Positions 23,249-30,983 of a stretch of 42,530 nt of DNA are shown piece after piece. Numbering within the stretch: the first letter of the stretch is position 1; every line of letters begins with the position of its first letter. A model generated the notes under the pieces. The model saw only the letters and a program-made list of their open reading frames with translations, searched no databases and was not told the origin of the DNA. The stretch lies in assembly GCA_003604995.1 (NCBI GenBank), contig QZJD01000071.1, positions 1 to 42,530 on the forward strand. The letters run 5' to 3'. Source of the stretch: Desulfobulbus sp. GTDB lineage: Bacteria; Desulfobacterota; Desulfobulbia; Desulfobulbales; Desulfobulbaceae. A program made the translations under genes and the position numbers.

Positions 23249-23851
23249 ATGTATATGCGCGCACATATGACTACGGTATTTTTTGGTTCGTTCCTCCGGC
23301 TGCTGCCGGTCCTGCTTCTCCTCCTGCTCGCCGGCTGCGGACCCGGCGACCGGCCCGGCGCCATGGCCGTCGTCGGCCAGCCCGCCCCGACCTTTACCCT
23401 GACCGACCTGCACGGCAAAAACTGGCGGCTGGCCGATCTCCAGGGCAAGGTTGTTTTTCTCAACTTCTGGGCAACCTGGTGCCAGCCGTGCCTGCAGGAA
23501 ATGCCCTCCATGGCAGCCCTGAACCGAAAAATGCCGGCGGATGCCTTTCAGATGATCACCATCCTGTACAATGATCGCCCCGAGATCGCCGGCAACCTGG
23601 CGCAGAAAATGGGGCTGACCTTTCCGGTGCTGGTGGACGCCAACAGCATTGCCGCCCGCCAGTACGGCCTTACCGGCGTCCCCGAAACCTATATCATCGA
23701 TCCGCAGGGGATCCTGCGGGAGAAATTCATCGGGCCGCTGAACTGGGACTCTCCGGCTGCTCTTGACCTGATGGCCAAATACCTGCCGGAGCCGGCGGAA
23801 CAGAGCGAGGCCGGCGCCAACGCCTCGCCGCAACCGCAACCGTCCCACTGA
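23249..23851 (+). CDS. TlpA-like thioredoxin-fold lipoprotein
   Basis: A 200-residue protein with a lipoprotein signal (LLPVLLLLLLAGC, lipobox LAGC). The thioredoxin fold has the redox motif FWATWCQPCLQE and cis-Pro loop GVPETYIIDPQG, typical of TlpA/ResA disulfide reductases. It is anchored at the membrane on the periplasmic side and reduces or makes disulfides, often for cytochrome maturation. No good ribosome site precedes any of three starts (23249, 23255, 23267). The third gives the most natural signal peptide. A palindromic stretch around GCGCGC overlaps these starts. Confidence 0.85.
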   Translation: MYMRAHMTTVFFGSFLRLLPVLLLLLLAGCGPGDRPGAMAVVGQPAPTFTLTDLHGKNWRLADLQGKVVFLNFWATWCQPCLQEMPSMAALNRKMPADAFQMITILYNDRPEIAGNLAQKMGLTFPVLVDANSIAARQYGLTGVPETYIIDPQGILREKFIGPLNWDSPAALDLMAKYLPEPAEQSEAGANASPQPQPSH

Positions 23852-23876
23852 CCGCCGCCCTGCACAGCCCCGCCGG

Positions 23877-24440
23877 ATGTCCCTCCCGCAGATTATCTTC
23901 ATTGCCGTCGGCCTGGCCGCCGATGCCTTTGCTGTCTCGGTGAGCAGTGGAGCGATCATTGAAAGGCTCCGACTGCGTCATGTCCTGCGCATCGCCCTGT
24001 TTTTCGGGGGCTTCCAGGCAATCATGCCCTGGATCGGCTGGAGGGTCGGCAGCCTGGCCAGCGGCCTGATCCGGGCGGTGGACCACTGGCTGGCCTTTGT
24101 GATCCTCAGCCTCATCGGCGGCAAAATGATCTACGAATCCTTCCTGCTGAAGGAGGAAGCTGCGGAAACCGCCAACCCGCTCAACTATTATGTCCTCATA
24201 TCCCTGGCCATCGCGACCAGTATCGACGCCCTGGCCGTGGGCGTCACGTTTTCCTTTCTTAACGTGTCCATCTATGAGCCGATCGTGATCATCGGCGCGG
24301 TAACCTTTCTCCTCTCCGTGGCCGGCACCTATATCGGCGATTACTTCGGTCACATCTTTGAAAACCGGATCGAATTGGCCGGCGGCCTGATCCTCATCGG
24401 CATCGGCTGCAAGATCCTGGCGGAGCACACCCTGCTCTGA
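23877..24440 (+). CDS. mntP: MntP-type Mn2+ efflux pump
   Basis: The 187-residue protein has six membrane helices in two similar halves: LAADAFAVSVSSG in the first and ATSIDALAVGVTFSFL in the second, each with the Asp needed for Mn2+ transport. Length matches the family. It expels Mn2+ across the inner membrane. It is only 25 bp after the thioredoxin-like gene, so probably co-transcribed; there is no room for a separate Mn2+ riboswitch. Rubrerythrin follows, which loosely suggests an oxidative-stress and metal-balance group. Confidence 0.93.
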   Translation: MSLPQIIFIAVGLAADAFAVSVSSGAIIERLRLRHVLRIALFFGGFQAIMPWIGWRVGSLASGLIRAVDHWLAFVILSLIGGKMIYESFLLKEEAAETANPLNYYVLISLAIATSIDALAVGVTFSFLNVSIYEPIVIIGAVTFLLSVAGTYIGDYFGHIFENRIELAGGLILIGIGCKILAEHTLL

Positions 24441-24453
24441 TCGGAAAACCCCG

Positions 24454-24517
24454 TGGACTTCCCCGGACAATCAGCTTACAATACGAAAAAATGCCCGTCC
24501 ACCGGTCAGAAGACCGG
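24454..24517 (+). promoter_or_regulatory. Promoter and leader hairpin of rubrerythrin
   Basis: TGGACT (24454-24459) and TACAAT (24477-24482) are 17 bases apart, giving a start near 24489. A perfect small hairpin, CCGGTC-AGAA-GACCGG (24502-24517), follows in the leader, 34 bases before the ATG, and may stabilise the transcript. A clear repressor operator is not visible. Confidence 0.5.
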
Positions 24518-24550
24518 AAAACAAGTAATTCCATGACAGGAGGAGCACCC

Positions 24551-25045
24551 ATGAGCGCGACTGACCGAAATCTTCAAGAGGCCTTTGCCGGCGAATCCCA
24601 GGCAAACCGCAAATACCTGGCTTTTGCCGACAAGGCGGAGCGGGAGGGATACAAACAGGTTGCCAGGCTGTTCCGGGCCGCGGCCCATGCCGAGACCATC
24701 CATGCCCATGCCCACCTGCGGGCGATGAAAGGGATCGGCGACACCGCCGCCAACCTGAAGGAGGCCGTTGCAGGAGAAACACACGAATTCAAGGAGATGT
24801 ATCCGGCAATGATCGAGGCGGCGAAACAGGAAGGGCATAAGGCCGCCGAACGCTCCTTCACCTACGCCAACGAGGTGGAAAAAATCCATGCCGCCCTGTA
24901 CCAGAAGGCCCTGGATTCGCTGGACAGCCCCGTGGAAACCGACATCCATGTATGCAGCGTCTGCGGCTACACCTGCGAGGGCGATGCCCCGGATAAATGC
25001 CCGGTCTGCGCAGCCAACCGCAACGCCTTCGTCAAGATTGATTGA
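24551..25045 (+). CDS. rbr: Rubrerythrin
   Basis: The 164-residue protein has a ferritin-like diiron domain (FAGESQANRKYLAFADKAE, HAETIHAHAH, VAGETHEFKEMYP, NEVEKIHAALYQ) followed by a rubredoxin-type domain with VCSVCGYTCEG and KCPVCAANRNAF, two CxxC pairs binding one iron. It reduces hydrogen peroxide using electrons from rubredoxin or NAD(P)H chains in the cytoplasm of anaerobes. The start at 24551 is supported by AGGAGGAG just upstream. It has its own promoter and a strong terminator, so it is a single-gene unit. Confidence 0.97.
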   Translation: MSATDRNLQEAFAGESQANRKYLAFADKAEREGYKQVARLFRAAAHAETIHAHAHLRAMKGIGDTAANLKEAVAGETHEFKEMYPAMIEAAKQEGHKAAERSFTYANEVEKIHAALYQKALDSLDSPVETDIHVCSVCGYTCEGDAPDKCPVCAANRNAFVKID

Positions 25046-25154
25046 GCAATAGGCACCGGAGAGGCGGGACAAAACAATAAAGAACATGTACCATTGCGTG
25101 GCACAAAAAAATGATTACAGTTGAAGTATAAGAAACCTCCCCGAGAGGTTCATT

Positions 25155-25203
25155 ACCCTCCTTGCTGTTTCCCCTCCTTGACGGCAGGGAGGGTTTCTTT
25201 TTT
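25155..25203 (+). terminator. Rho-independent terminator after rubrerythrin
   Basis: Arms CCCTCC-T-TGCTG (25156-25167) and CGGCAGGGAGG (25182-25192) form a GC-rich stem followed by TTTCTTTTTTTC. A smaller hairpin AACCTC/GAGGTT (25134-25150) lies just before it. The orientation ends the plus-strand rubrerythrin transcript. Confidence 0.8.
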
Positions 25204-25395
25204 CTACTGCGAATAGCCGGTGGCAAAGAGTTCGAATAGCTTTTCAAACAGGACCGGAATGGCGGAAGCCTGGGCGCTGGCCGAGCCGGCATAGGTCTTG
25301 GTCAGTTCGAAGGCCCGCTCAAAGGCCTCCCCGTTTTCTGCTTCGTGCGGCTGCTTCAACACTTTGACCAGCGCCAGGGCCATCTTCTCGTTCAT
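25204..25395 (-). CDS. Small conserved-looking protein (63 aa), function unknown
   Basis: The 63-residue protein starts MNEKMALALVKVLKQPHEAE and is mainly helical, ending LFEKLFELFATGYSQ. GGAGGAGAT directly before the ATG at 25395 is a strong ribosome site. It lies 58 bp after the ABC permease gene on the same strand and is probably co-transcribed. No family recognised and no cysteines or signal peptide after the true start. Confidence 0.6.
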   Translation of the reverse strand: MNEKMALALVKVLKQPHEAENGEAFERAFELTKTYAGSASAQASAIPVLFEKLFELFATGYSQ

Positions 25396-25453
25396 ATCTC
25401 CTCCATTGCAATCCAAAAGTATGTCATCGCGGCATAGTATTTCGTTCCAGGCC

Positions 25454-26503
25454 TCACTCATTCCAGGAAAAGAGGGCCGCACCCAGCACCAGGCAGACCA
25501 GGGTCACCCCGAGCAGGACGAGGCACTCGGGTCCGACCTCGGCGAGCGTCGCTCCGTCGTTCATCACCTTGCGCGCCGCCCGCAACAGATGGGTGAGGGG
25601 CAGCAGCTCGGAAAGCGACCTGACCCACTGGGGAGCACCTTCCAGGGAAAACCAGACCTCTGAGAGAAACATCATCGGCCAGGTGATGAAATTGACCAAA
25701 CCGCTGGTGAACTCTTCGCTCGTTCCCCGCGCCGCCAGCAGGAGACCCAGAGAGGTCAGGCTCGTGGCGCCGAGGGTGAAGACGATGAACAGGTCCAGGT
25801 AGGAGCCGGCCACCTGGAAGGAAAAAATCAGCTCCACTCCGAGCCAGACCACGACCAGGGAAAAAAGCAGAAGCAGAATCCGGGACAGGGCCTGGGCGGT
25901 CAGGTATTCGAAGGCGGTCAGCGGGGTGGCCCGAAGACGCTTCAACGCCCCGTTTTTCCGGTAACGGACTATGATGTAGCCCACCCCCCAGAGGGCGCTG
26001 AACATCATGTTCATGGCCAGAATGCCAGGGAAAAGCCAGTCGAGGTAGCGGATGCCTCCCCCGGGCACCGCGACCTTTTCGCCGAAACCCGGCCCGTCCG
26101 GAATAAGCGACGCCTGAAAAAGCCGTTCGACGACATACCCCCTGGGCGACGAATCCAGGAGCCAGTACTGGCGGGTTGGCGAATCGAGCCGGACCAAAAA
26201 ATCCACCTTGTGATGCTTGAGTTTCGCAAACCCCTCTTCAAAGGTGGAAAAGCCGATGAACTCCAGATATTTGGTTGCTAGAAATTTCTGAGGAAGGGAA
26301 GAGGCGGTTTCCCGGGATACGACGTCGGTGGGTACCGGAAACACCCCTACCTTGAAACCAGAATATTCGCGCCCTCCGAAGATGATCCCGAAGCCGGCGA
26401 TGATCAGAAACGGAAAAAGAAAATTCCAGCCGAAGGCGGCCTTGTCCCTGAAGAATTCATAATTGCGAGCCTTGAACATGGCCCGGATCCGTTGCCAGTT
26501 CAT
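25454..26503 (-). CDS. ABC-2-type transporter permease
   Basis: The 349-residue protein has one membrane helix near the start (FGWNFLFPFLIIAGFGIIFG), a periplasmic domain of about 120 residues, then five helices (DWLFPGILAMNMMFSALW, LLLLFSLVVVWLGVELIFSF, LGATSLTSLGLLLAA, FITWPMMFLSEVWFSLEGA, LVLLGVTLVCLVLGAAL). This is the ABC-2 membrane fold of drug, lipid or polysaccharide exporters. It follows the ATP-binding gene after four bases. Substrate not predictable. Confidence 0.9.
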   Translation of the reverse strand: MNWQRIRAMFKARNYEFFRDKAAFGWNFLFPFLIIAGFGIIFGGREYSGFKVGVFPVPTDVVSRETASSLPQKFLATKYLEFIGFSTFEEGFAKLKHHKVDFLVRLDSPTRQYWLLDSSPRGYVVERLFQASLIPDGPGFGEKVAVPGGGIRYLDWLFPGILAMNMMFSALWGVGYIIVRYRKNGALKRLRATPLTAFEYLTAQALSRILLLLFSLVVVWLGVELIFSFQVAGSYLDLFIVFTLGATSLTSLGLLLAARGTSEEFTSGLVNFITWPMMFLSEVWFSLEGAPQWVRSLSELLPLTHLLRAARKVMNDGATLAEVGPECLVLLGVTLVCLVLGAALFSWNE

Positions 26504-26507
26504 CCCG

Positions 26508-27392
26508 TCACTCCCGCAGCTTGCGGCCGGTCAGGTGCAGAAAGACATCTTCCAGGTTGGGCGAGTGCACCGTCATTTCGGCAAGATCGACCTTGAGGGC
26601 CAGCAGCTGCGCAAGGCCGGCATCGACCCGGTCGGTGGTGATTTCCAGGCGACCGTTGACCTCCCGGTGGGAAAAGGGAAGCTCCGCCAGGGGCGTCCGC
26701 ACGCTCGCCCTCGGCAGGGAGATGGTCACCCCGGCGCAGTAACGGTTGACCAGCTCCGCCGGTGCCCCCCGGCTGATGACCCGGCCGTGATCCATGATGG
26801 CGATTTCGTCGCAGAGGTACTCGGCCTCATCCATGAAATGGGTGGTGAGGACGATGGTCCTGCCTTCATTCTTGATCCCGCGGATGATGTCCCAGAGGTA
26901 TCGGCGGGCCTGGGGATCAAGTCCGGCGGACGGCTCGTCGAGGAAGAGCAGTTTCGGCCGATTGACCAGGGCCAGGGCCAGCATCAGCCGCTGGGCCTGG
27001 CCACCGGAAATTCGATCGTTCATCTTGTCCAGGATCTCCCCGAGGTTACAGATTTCGGCAAGCCGTTCGATGGACTCCGGCGCCTGATAAAGCCGCTGAA
27101 AAATCAGCAGCGTTTCACGCACGGTCATGAAATTGAGCAGGGAGGTGTGTTGGAACTGGATGCCGATTTCCTGCTGAAAGGCCTCGGTCTTGGGCGTGCC
27201 GTTGAACAGGATCTCGCCTTCGGTCGGCGGGATTATTCCCTCGATCACCTCCAGGGCGGTGGTCTTGCCGGCGCCGTTTGGCCCGAGCAGGCCGAAACAG
27301 ATTCCCCGGGGGATGGCAAAACTTATTCCGTCCACGGCGGTGACCGTGCGGTAGCGTTTGACCAGATTGTTGACTTCAAGAATAGGGGGCAT
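26508..27392 (-). CDS. ABC transporter ATP-binding protein (ABC-2 exporter)
   Basis: The 294-residue ATPase has Walker A LLGPNGAGKTTALEV, signature ISGGQAQRLMLALAL, Walker B LLFLDEPSAGLDPQ and switch His in VLTTHFMDEAEYL. The C-terminal tail (LPFSHREVNGRLEITTDRVD, SPNLEDVFLHLTGRKLRE) is the type found in DrrA/CcmA-like exporters. The start at 27392 was chosen because AAGGAG lies seven bases upstream; an ATG two codons earlier would overlap that site too closely. It powers the permease at 25454. Confidence 0.93.
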   Translation of the reverse strand: MPPILEVNNLVKRYRTVTAVDGISFAIPRGICFGLLGPNGAGKTTALEVIEGIIPPTEGEILFNGTPKTEAFQQEIGIQFQHTSLLNFMTVRETLLIFQRLYQAPESIERLAEICNLGEILDKMNDRISGGQAQRLMLALALVNRPKLLFLDEPSAGLDPQARRYLWDIIRGIKNEGRTIVLTTHFMDEAEYLCDEIAIMDHGRVISRGAPAELVNRYCAGVTISLPRASVRTPLAELPFSHREVNGRLEITTDRVDAGLAQLLALKVDLAEMTVHSPNLEDVFLHLTGRKLRE

Positions 27393-27554
27393 CAGCATTC
27401 TCCTTGTCGGAAGATAAAGTATTTCCCGGACCAGGTATAGTGTTTTGTCTGCCTGGAAATGAAATCCCTTCTATGCTCCCGCCTTTTTTTTTGGTATCAT
27501 GATAACGTTTTTGCTACAAACTCACGGTTGATGACCATAGATCAGGAATCACCC

Positions 27555-28262
27555 ATGTCCAGGAAAACGGCTTTCACCTCCGCACTCAGGCTTCGTGCCT
27601 TTCCCGTTGCACTGCGCCTGCTCCTCGCCATATCAGTTGCTCTCACCGGCACGCCTCTTTGCGCCGCGACCTGGTACGTCAAGCCCAGCGCCGAAGTACC
27701 GGTCAGATCCGGCCAGGGTTCGGACTTCAAGATCCTTGCCGTCGTCCCGGACGGGATGACCGTTGAACTGCTGGAGGAGGTGGACGTCTGGGCCAGGGTT
27801 CGCACGCCCGGCGGCACCGAAGGATGGCTGCTGAAAAGATACCTGACCAGCGAACCGCCGCCTTCCCTTGCCGTGGCGGAACTGCGGGCGAAAAATACCA
27901 GCTTGACGGAAAAAAGCGACGAGATCAGCCGCAAGTACGATGAACTTTCCGCCATGCATGGCCAGAAGGAGCAGGAACTGGGCATCTGTCTCGCCGAGCG
28001 GAATGAGATCAGCGCCAGTTATGAAACCCTGCGCCGGGACACCGCCGATGTCATCTCCCTCCAGAACAGGCTTGCCGAGACCAGCCAGGCGCTTGAGAAA
28101 ACCCGGGAGCAACTGGCCACCCTGGAGAAGAAGCAGGACAAGCACAAACGCAATGACTCTCTGCTCTGGTTCCTGGCCGGGGGTGGCGTTATGCTGAGCG
28201 GCTGGTTCTTGGGGGCGATGACCGCCCGGTCCCGGAAGAAAAAATCATCCCTGCTGAGCTGA
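27555..28262 (+). CDS. SH3-domain membrane protein, YgiM-like (TIGR04211 type)
   Basis: The 235-residue protein has a signal peptide (ALRLLLAISVALTGTPLCAA), a bacterial SH3 domain (WYVKPSAEVPVRSGQGSDFKI to GWLLKRYLTSEPPP), a long coiled coil (about residues 110-200) and a C-terminal membrane helix (SLLWFLAGGGVMLSGWFLGA) with a basic tail. The order matches YgiM-like proteins anchored in the inner membrane with SH3 outside; the role is thought to be in cell-envelope regulation. AGGAA precedes the ATG at 27555. A 9-bp hairpin overlaps the stop codon (28258-28291) without a T-run. Confidence 0.85.
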   Translation: MSRKTAFTSALRLRAFPVALRLLLAISVALTGTPLCAATWYVKPSAEVPVRSGQGSDFKILAVVPDGMTVELLEEVDVWARVRTPGGTEGWLLKRYLTSEPPPSLAVAELRAKNTSLTEKSDEISRKYDELSAMHGQKEQELGICLAERNEISASYETLRRDTADVISLQNRLAETSQALEKTREQLATLEKKQDKHKRNDSLLWFLAGGGVMLSGWFLGAMTARSRKKKSSLLS

Positions 28263-28396
28263 TCACAACCCGCATGGCCATCGTGGTCAGCCCGGCTCGG
28301 CGAAAAAATAATTTCTACAATCCTTACGTGATTTCAAGGCGTTATAAAAAAAATGAAGCAAAGCAGCATTTTTTTGCATTGGCAGGTTCCATTTTA

Positions 28397-28426
28397 GTGG
28401 CATAAATTAAAAATAATGTGTATTAT
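28397..28426 (+). promoter_or_regulatory. Possible promoter of the cold-shock gene
   Basis: GTGGCA (28397-28402) and TATTAT (28421-28426) are 18 bases apart in an AT-rich stretch unlike the surrounding coding DNA. It would give a leader of about 200 bases, normal for cspA-type genes. Low certainty; other pairs could be drawn. Confidence 0.3.
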
Positions 28427-28432
28427 ATTAAA

Positions 28433-28631
28433 AGCCAATTAAGGAAAGGCGAAGGAGCAACGAAAACAATCATATCAGTGTCCAAGTTCGACCCCATTTA
28501 CAATTTTCAATAAATACAAGCATACCGTATGCCGAATAATCGGCATGCACCCCGGGTTTTCCATGGCAGGAGAATTCGGTTTTTTTAAACAATGGTTTCC
28601 GCAAGAAACCGCGCAGTAAGGAGTAGCACAA
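28433..28631 (+). other. Long leader of the cold-shock gene with hairpin
   Basis: This gene-free stretch before the csp ATG contains a perfect 7-bp hairpin ATGCCGA-ATAA-TCGGCAT (28529-28546). An overlapping GCATACCGTATGC half-palindrome at 28520-28532 could compete with it. Known: cspA leaders refold with temperature to control translation. Inference: this leader may do the same. Nothing else was seen between 28292 and 28631. Confidence 0.4.
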
Positions 28632-28832
28632 ATGTCAGAAGGAACAGTAAAGTGGTTTAATGATTCTAAGGGCTTTGGTTTTATCCAGCAGGATGGCGGC
28701 AAGGATGTTTTTGTCCACCATTCAGCCATCCAGGCTCAGGGCTTCAAGAGCCTGCAGGAAGGACAGCGGGTCCGCTTTGACGTCGTCGAAGGCGCCAAGG
28801 GACCGGCAGCCGCCAACGTGGTTGCCATGTAA
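28632..28832 (+). CDS. Cold-shock protein, CspA family
   Basis: The 66-residue protein has both RNA-binding motifs, KGFGFI (RNP1) and VFVHHSAI (RNP2), and the usual start [17 protein letters not shown]. It is a single OB-fold domain binding single-stranded RNA/DNA as an RNA chaperone. AAGGAG is nine bases before the ATG. A strong terminator follows, so it is a single-gene unit. Confidence 0.96.
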   Translation: MSEGTVKWFNDSKGFGFIQQDGGKDVFVHHSAIQAQGFKSLQEGQRVRFDVVEGAKGPAAANVVAM

Positions 28833-28853
28833 CCCGGCCTCAATTATACCATG

Positions 28854-28885
28854 AAAAAACCCCGCCGCCGGCGGGGTTTTTTTTT
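28854..28885. terminator. Bidirectional terminator between csp and wspR
   Basis: CCCCGCC-GCC-GGCGGGG (28860-28876) is flanked by six A on the left and nine T on the right. It can therefore end both the plus-strand csp transcript and the minus-strand wsp transcript, which converge here. Confidence 0.9.
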
Positions 28886-28912
28886 GCTGCTTCACCGGCA
28901 CGCCCGGGTCAG

Positions 28913-29938
28913 CTAATCCTTGCAGGGGATGCTGCTGATGACCTGATTGCGGCCGTTTTCCTTGGCCTTGTACAGGGCCTGATCCGCCCTGGAAATCAAG
29001 TCGGTCGGCTCAGAGCCCCGTTCCGGGACCCAGGTAGCCACCCCCATGCTGACCGTCACCTGTTCGCTGACCTTTGAACTTTCATGGGGAATCTTCAAAT
29101 CCAGGACATTGGCCCGCATGACCTCGGCCACTTCCATGGCCCCTTTCACCCCCGTTTCCGGTAAAATCACCGCAAACTCCTCCCCTCCGTAGCGAGCCAC
29201 GAGATCGGTATCCCGTCGTCCCCCTTTCTCCAGAGCCTTGGCCACCTTTTTCAGGCATTCGTCACCGCCCTGGTGGCCGTACCGGTCGTTGTAGAGCTTA
29301 AAAAAATCGATATCGAGCATGATCAGGGAGAGAGAGGTCGAATGGCGGATGGCCCGGTGCCATTCCGCTTTCAGAACCTCATCAAAACGGCGGCGGTTCG
29401 GGATCCCGGTCAGGCCGTCCAGGGAAGAGAGGCGCTGGAGGATCTGATTGGCCTCAGCCAGTTCGCGCTGACTCTTTTCCAGTGCCCGAAACGCCGCGTC
29501 ACGCTCCTTCTGATTGATATAAGCCTGCGAATGGTATTTGATCCGGGCGATCAGCTCAATCCGGTCGGGCAACTTCACCAGGTAGTCATTGGCCCCGTAG
29601 GAAAAGGCCTTGCTTTTGATCTCCGGCTCCTCCTTGGTGGAGAGGACGATGATCGGCACCTGGGCCAGCACCGGATTGGCCCGGTAAAATCGGACCATGG
29701 TCAGGCCGTCGATATCAGGCATGACCAGATCCTGGAGGATGATCGTCGGCTTCAGCTCCGTGGCAATCTTGACCGCCTCGGTGGGATCCTGGCAGGAGTA
29801 GAAATCGAGATCCTCACTGCTCAGCGCCCGCCGTACGGCCTCGGCTATCATTGCCTGGTCGTCGACCAGGAAAACGCTGATCCTGGACGCCGAAATACCT
29901 CCGGGTTCACCACTGGTTGTTCGTTCCGTTTCCGTCAT
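28913..29938 (-). CDS. wspR: WspR-like response regulator / diguanylate cyclase
   Basis: The 341-residue protein has a receiver domain (VFLVDDQAMIAE, phospho-Asp in ILQDLVMPDIDG, Lys in DYLVKLPD), a coiled-coil stalk (about 140-170) and a GGDEF domain with intact GGEEF active site in VARYGGEEFAVILPE. Known: when phosphorylated by WspE it oligomerises and makes cyclic-di-GMP, promoting surface attachment and biofilm. No RxxD inhibition site is obvious just before GGEEF. It is last in the seven-gene wsp order, 13 bases after wspF. GGGGAAAGAG precedes the start. Confidence 0.93.
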   Translation of the reverse strand: MTETERTTSGEPGGISASRISVFLVDDQAMIAEAVRRALSSEDLDFYSCQDPTEAVKIATELKPTIILQDLVMPDIDGLTMVRFYRANPVLAQVPIIVLSTKEEPEIKSKAFSYGANDYLVKLPDRIELIARIKYHSQAYINQKERDAAFRALEKSQRELAEANQILQRLSSLDGLTGIPNRRRFDEVLKAEWHRAIRHSTSLSLIMLDIDFFKLYNDRYGHQGGDECLKKVAKALEKGGRRDTDLVARYGGEEFAVILPETGVKGAMEVAEVMRANVLDLKIPHESSKVSEQVTVSMGVATWVPERGSEPTDLISRADQALYKAKENGRNQVISSIPCKD

Positions 29939-29951
29939 CTTCTCTTTCCCC

Positions 29952-30971
29952 TTATCCCCCTACAAGTATTTGTATCTTTCCGCCGATTTCCCCCGCCGGC
30001 AGCACGTCCCGCGCGCCCCCGGCTTCGATGGCCGCCTTGGGCATCCCGAAAACAACTGAACTCTTCTGATCCTGGGCAATGGTATAGAAGCCCCGCTGCC
30101 GCAAGGCAAGCAACCCCTCCGCGCCGTCCCTGCCCATCCCGGTCAGGATCACCCCGGTGCACCGGCCCTGCCAGTGCTGGGCCACGCTGTTGAACAGGAC
30201 ATCCACCGACGGATGATAGTAGTTGTCCCGGGGCTCCCTAACATAGCTGAACGTCCGGTTGGCCCGCATGACCACATGGTCGTTGGTGGCGGCGACCAGG
30301 ACCACGCCGGCTTGCGGGGAGTCGCCCTCTTTCAGGACCCGTACTTTCAGGGCAAGCTGGGTATTGAGCCAGGTGGCCAGGCCGCCGGTGAACTGTTCGT
30401 CCATGTGCTGAACCACGACCACGGCGGCGGGAATCTCACGGGCCAGACCCTGCAAGACGGTGACCAGGGCCTGGGGCCCTCCGGTGGAACTGCCCAGCAG
30501 GAGGAGATGCGGCCCCTTTGCCGGAGGGGGGGGGCAATCAACCATCCCCGTCCGCGATAGGGCCGGCGTCCGTTCCTTGATGCCGGCCACCCTGGCGATT
30601 CGATCGATCTTGACCAGCAACTCCTTGCCGTCTGCGCCGCTCTTACCGCCCAGCACCGGGGTGGCCACCACGTCCAGTGCTCCGGCCCCCATGGCCTCGA
30701 AAACCTTAGCGCTGTTGCCGGTGACCGTGGACGTTACGATCAAAATCGGACAGGGGCACAGCTTCATGATCCGGCGAGTGGCCTCGACCCCGTCCATGAC
30801 CGGCATGATCATATCCATGAGGATGAGATCCGGCGTTTCCTGGGCGCAGCGTTCAATAGCGACGCGTCCGTTTTCCGCGGACCATATCACCCGATGCTTC
30901 TCCCCGGCGGTTATCACCCGGCGCAGGGTCTCCACCACCATGGGCAAATCGTTGACTATCCCGATCTTCAC
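29952..30971 (-). CDS. wspF: WspF-like CheB methylesterase
   Basis: The 339-residue protein has an N-terminal receiver (phospho-Asp in ILMDMIMPVMDG) and a C-terminal methylesterase with the catalytic triad Ser (LGSSTGGPQ), His (VVQHMDEQF) and Asp (GMGRDGAEG). The receiver starts IGIVNDLP, with Asn where most have Asp, as in WspF. Known: it removes methyl groups from WspA and turns the system down; loss gives high c-di-GMP. The start is a GTG with GAGG upstream. It follows wspE after 12 bases. Confidence 0.93.
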   Translation of the reverse strand: MKIGIVNDLPMVVETLRRVITAGEKHRVIWSAENGRVAIERCAQETPDLILMDMIMPVMDGVEATRRIMKLCPCPILIVTSTVTGNSAKVFEAMGAGALDVVATPVLGGKSGADGKELLVKIDRIARVAGIKERTPALSRTGMVDCPPPPAKGPHLLLLGSSTGGPQALVTVLQGLAREIPAAVVVVQHMDEQFTGGLATWLNTQLALKVRVLKEGDSPQAGVVLVAATNDHVVMRANRTFSYVREPRDNYYHPSVDVLFNSVAQHWQGRCTGVILTGMGRDGAEGLLALRQRGFYTIAQDQKSSVVFGMPKAAIEAGGARDVLPAGEIGGKIQILVGG

Positions 30972-30983
30972 GCCAACCTCACT

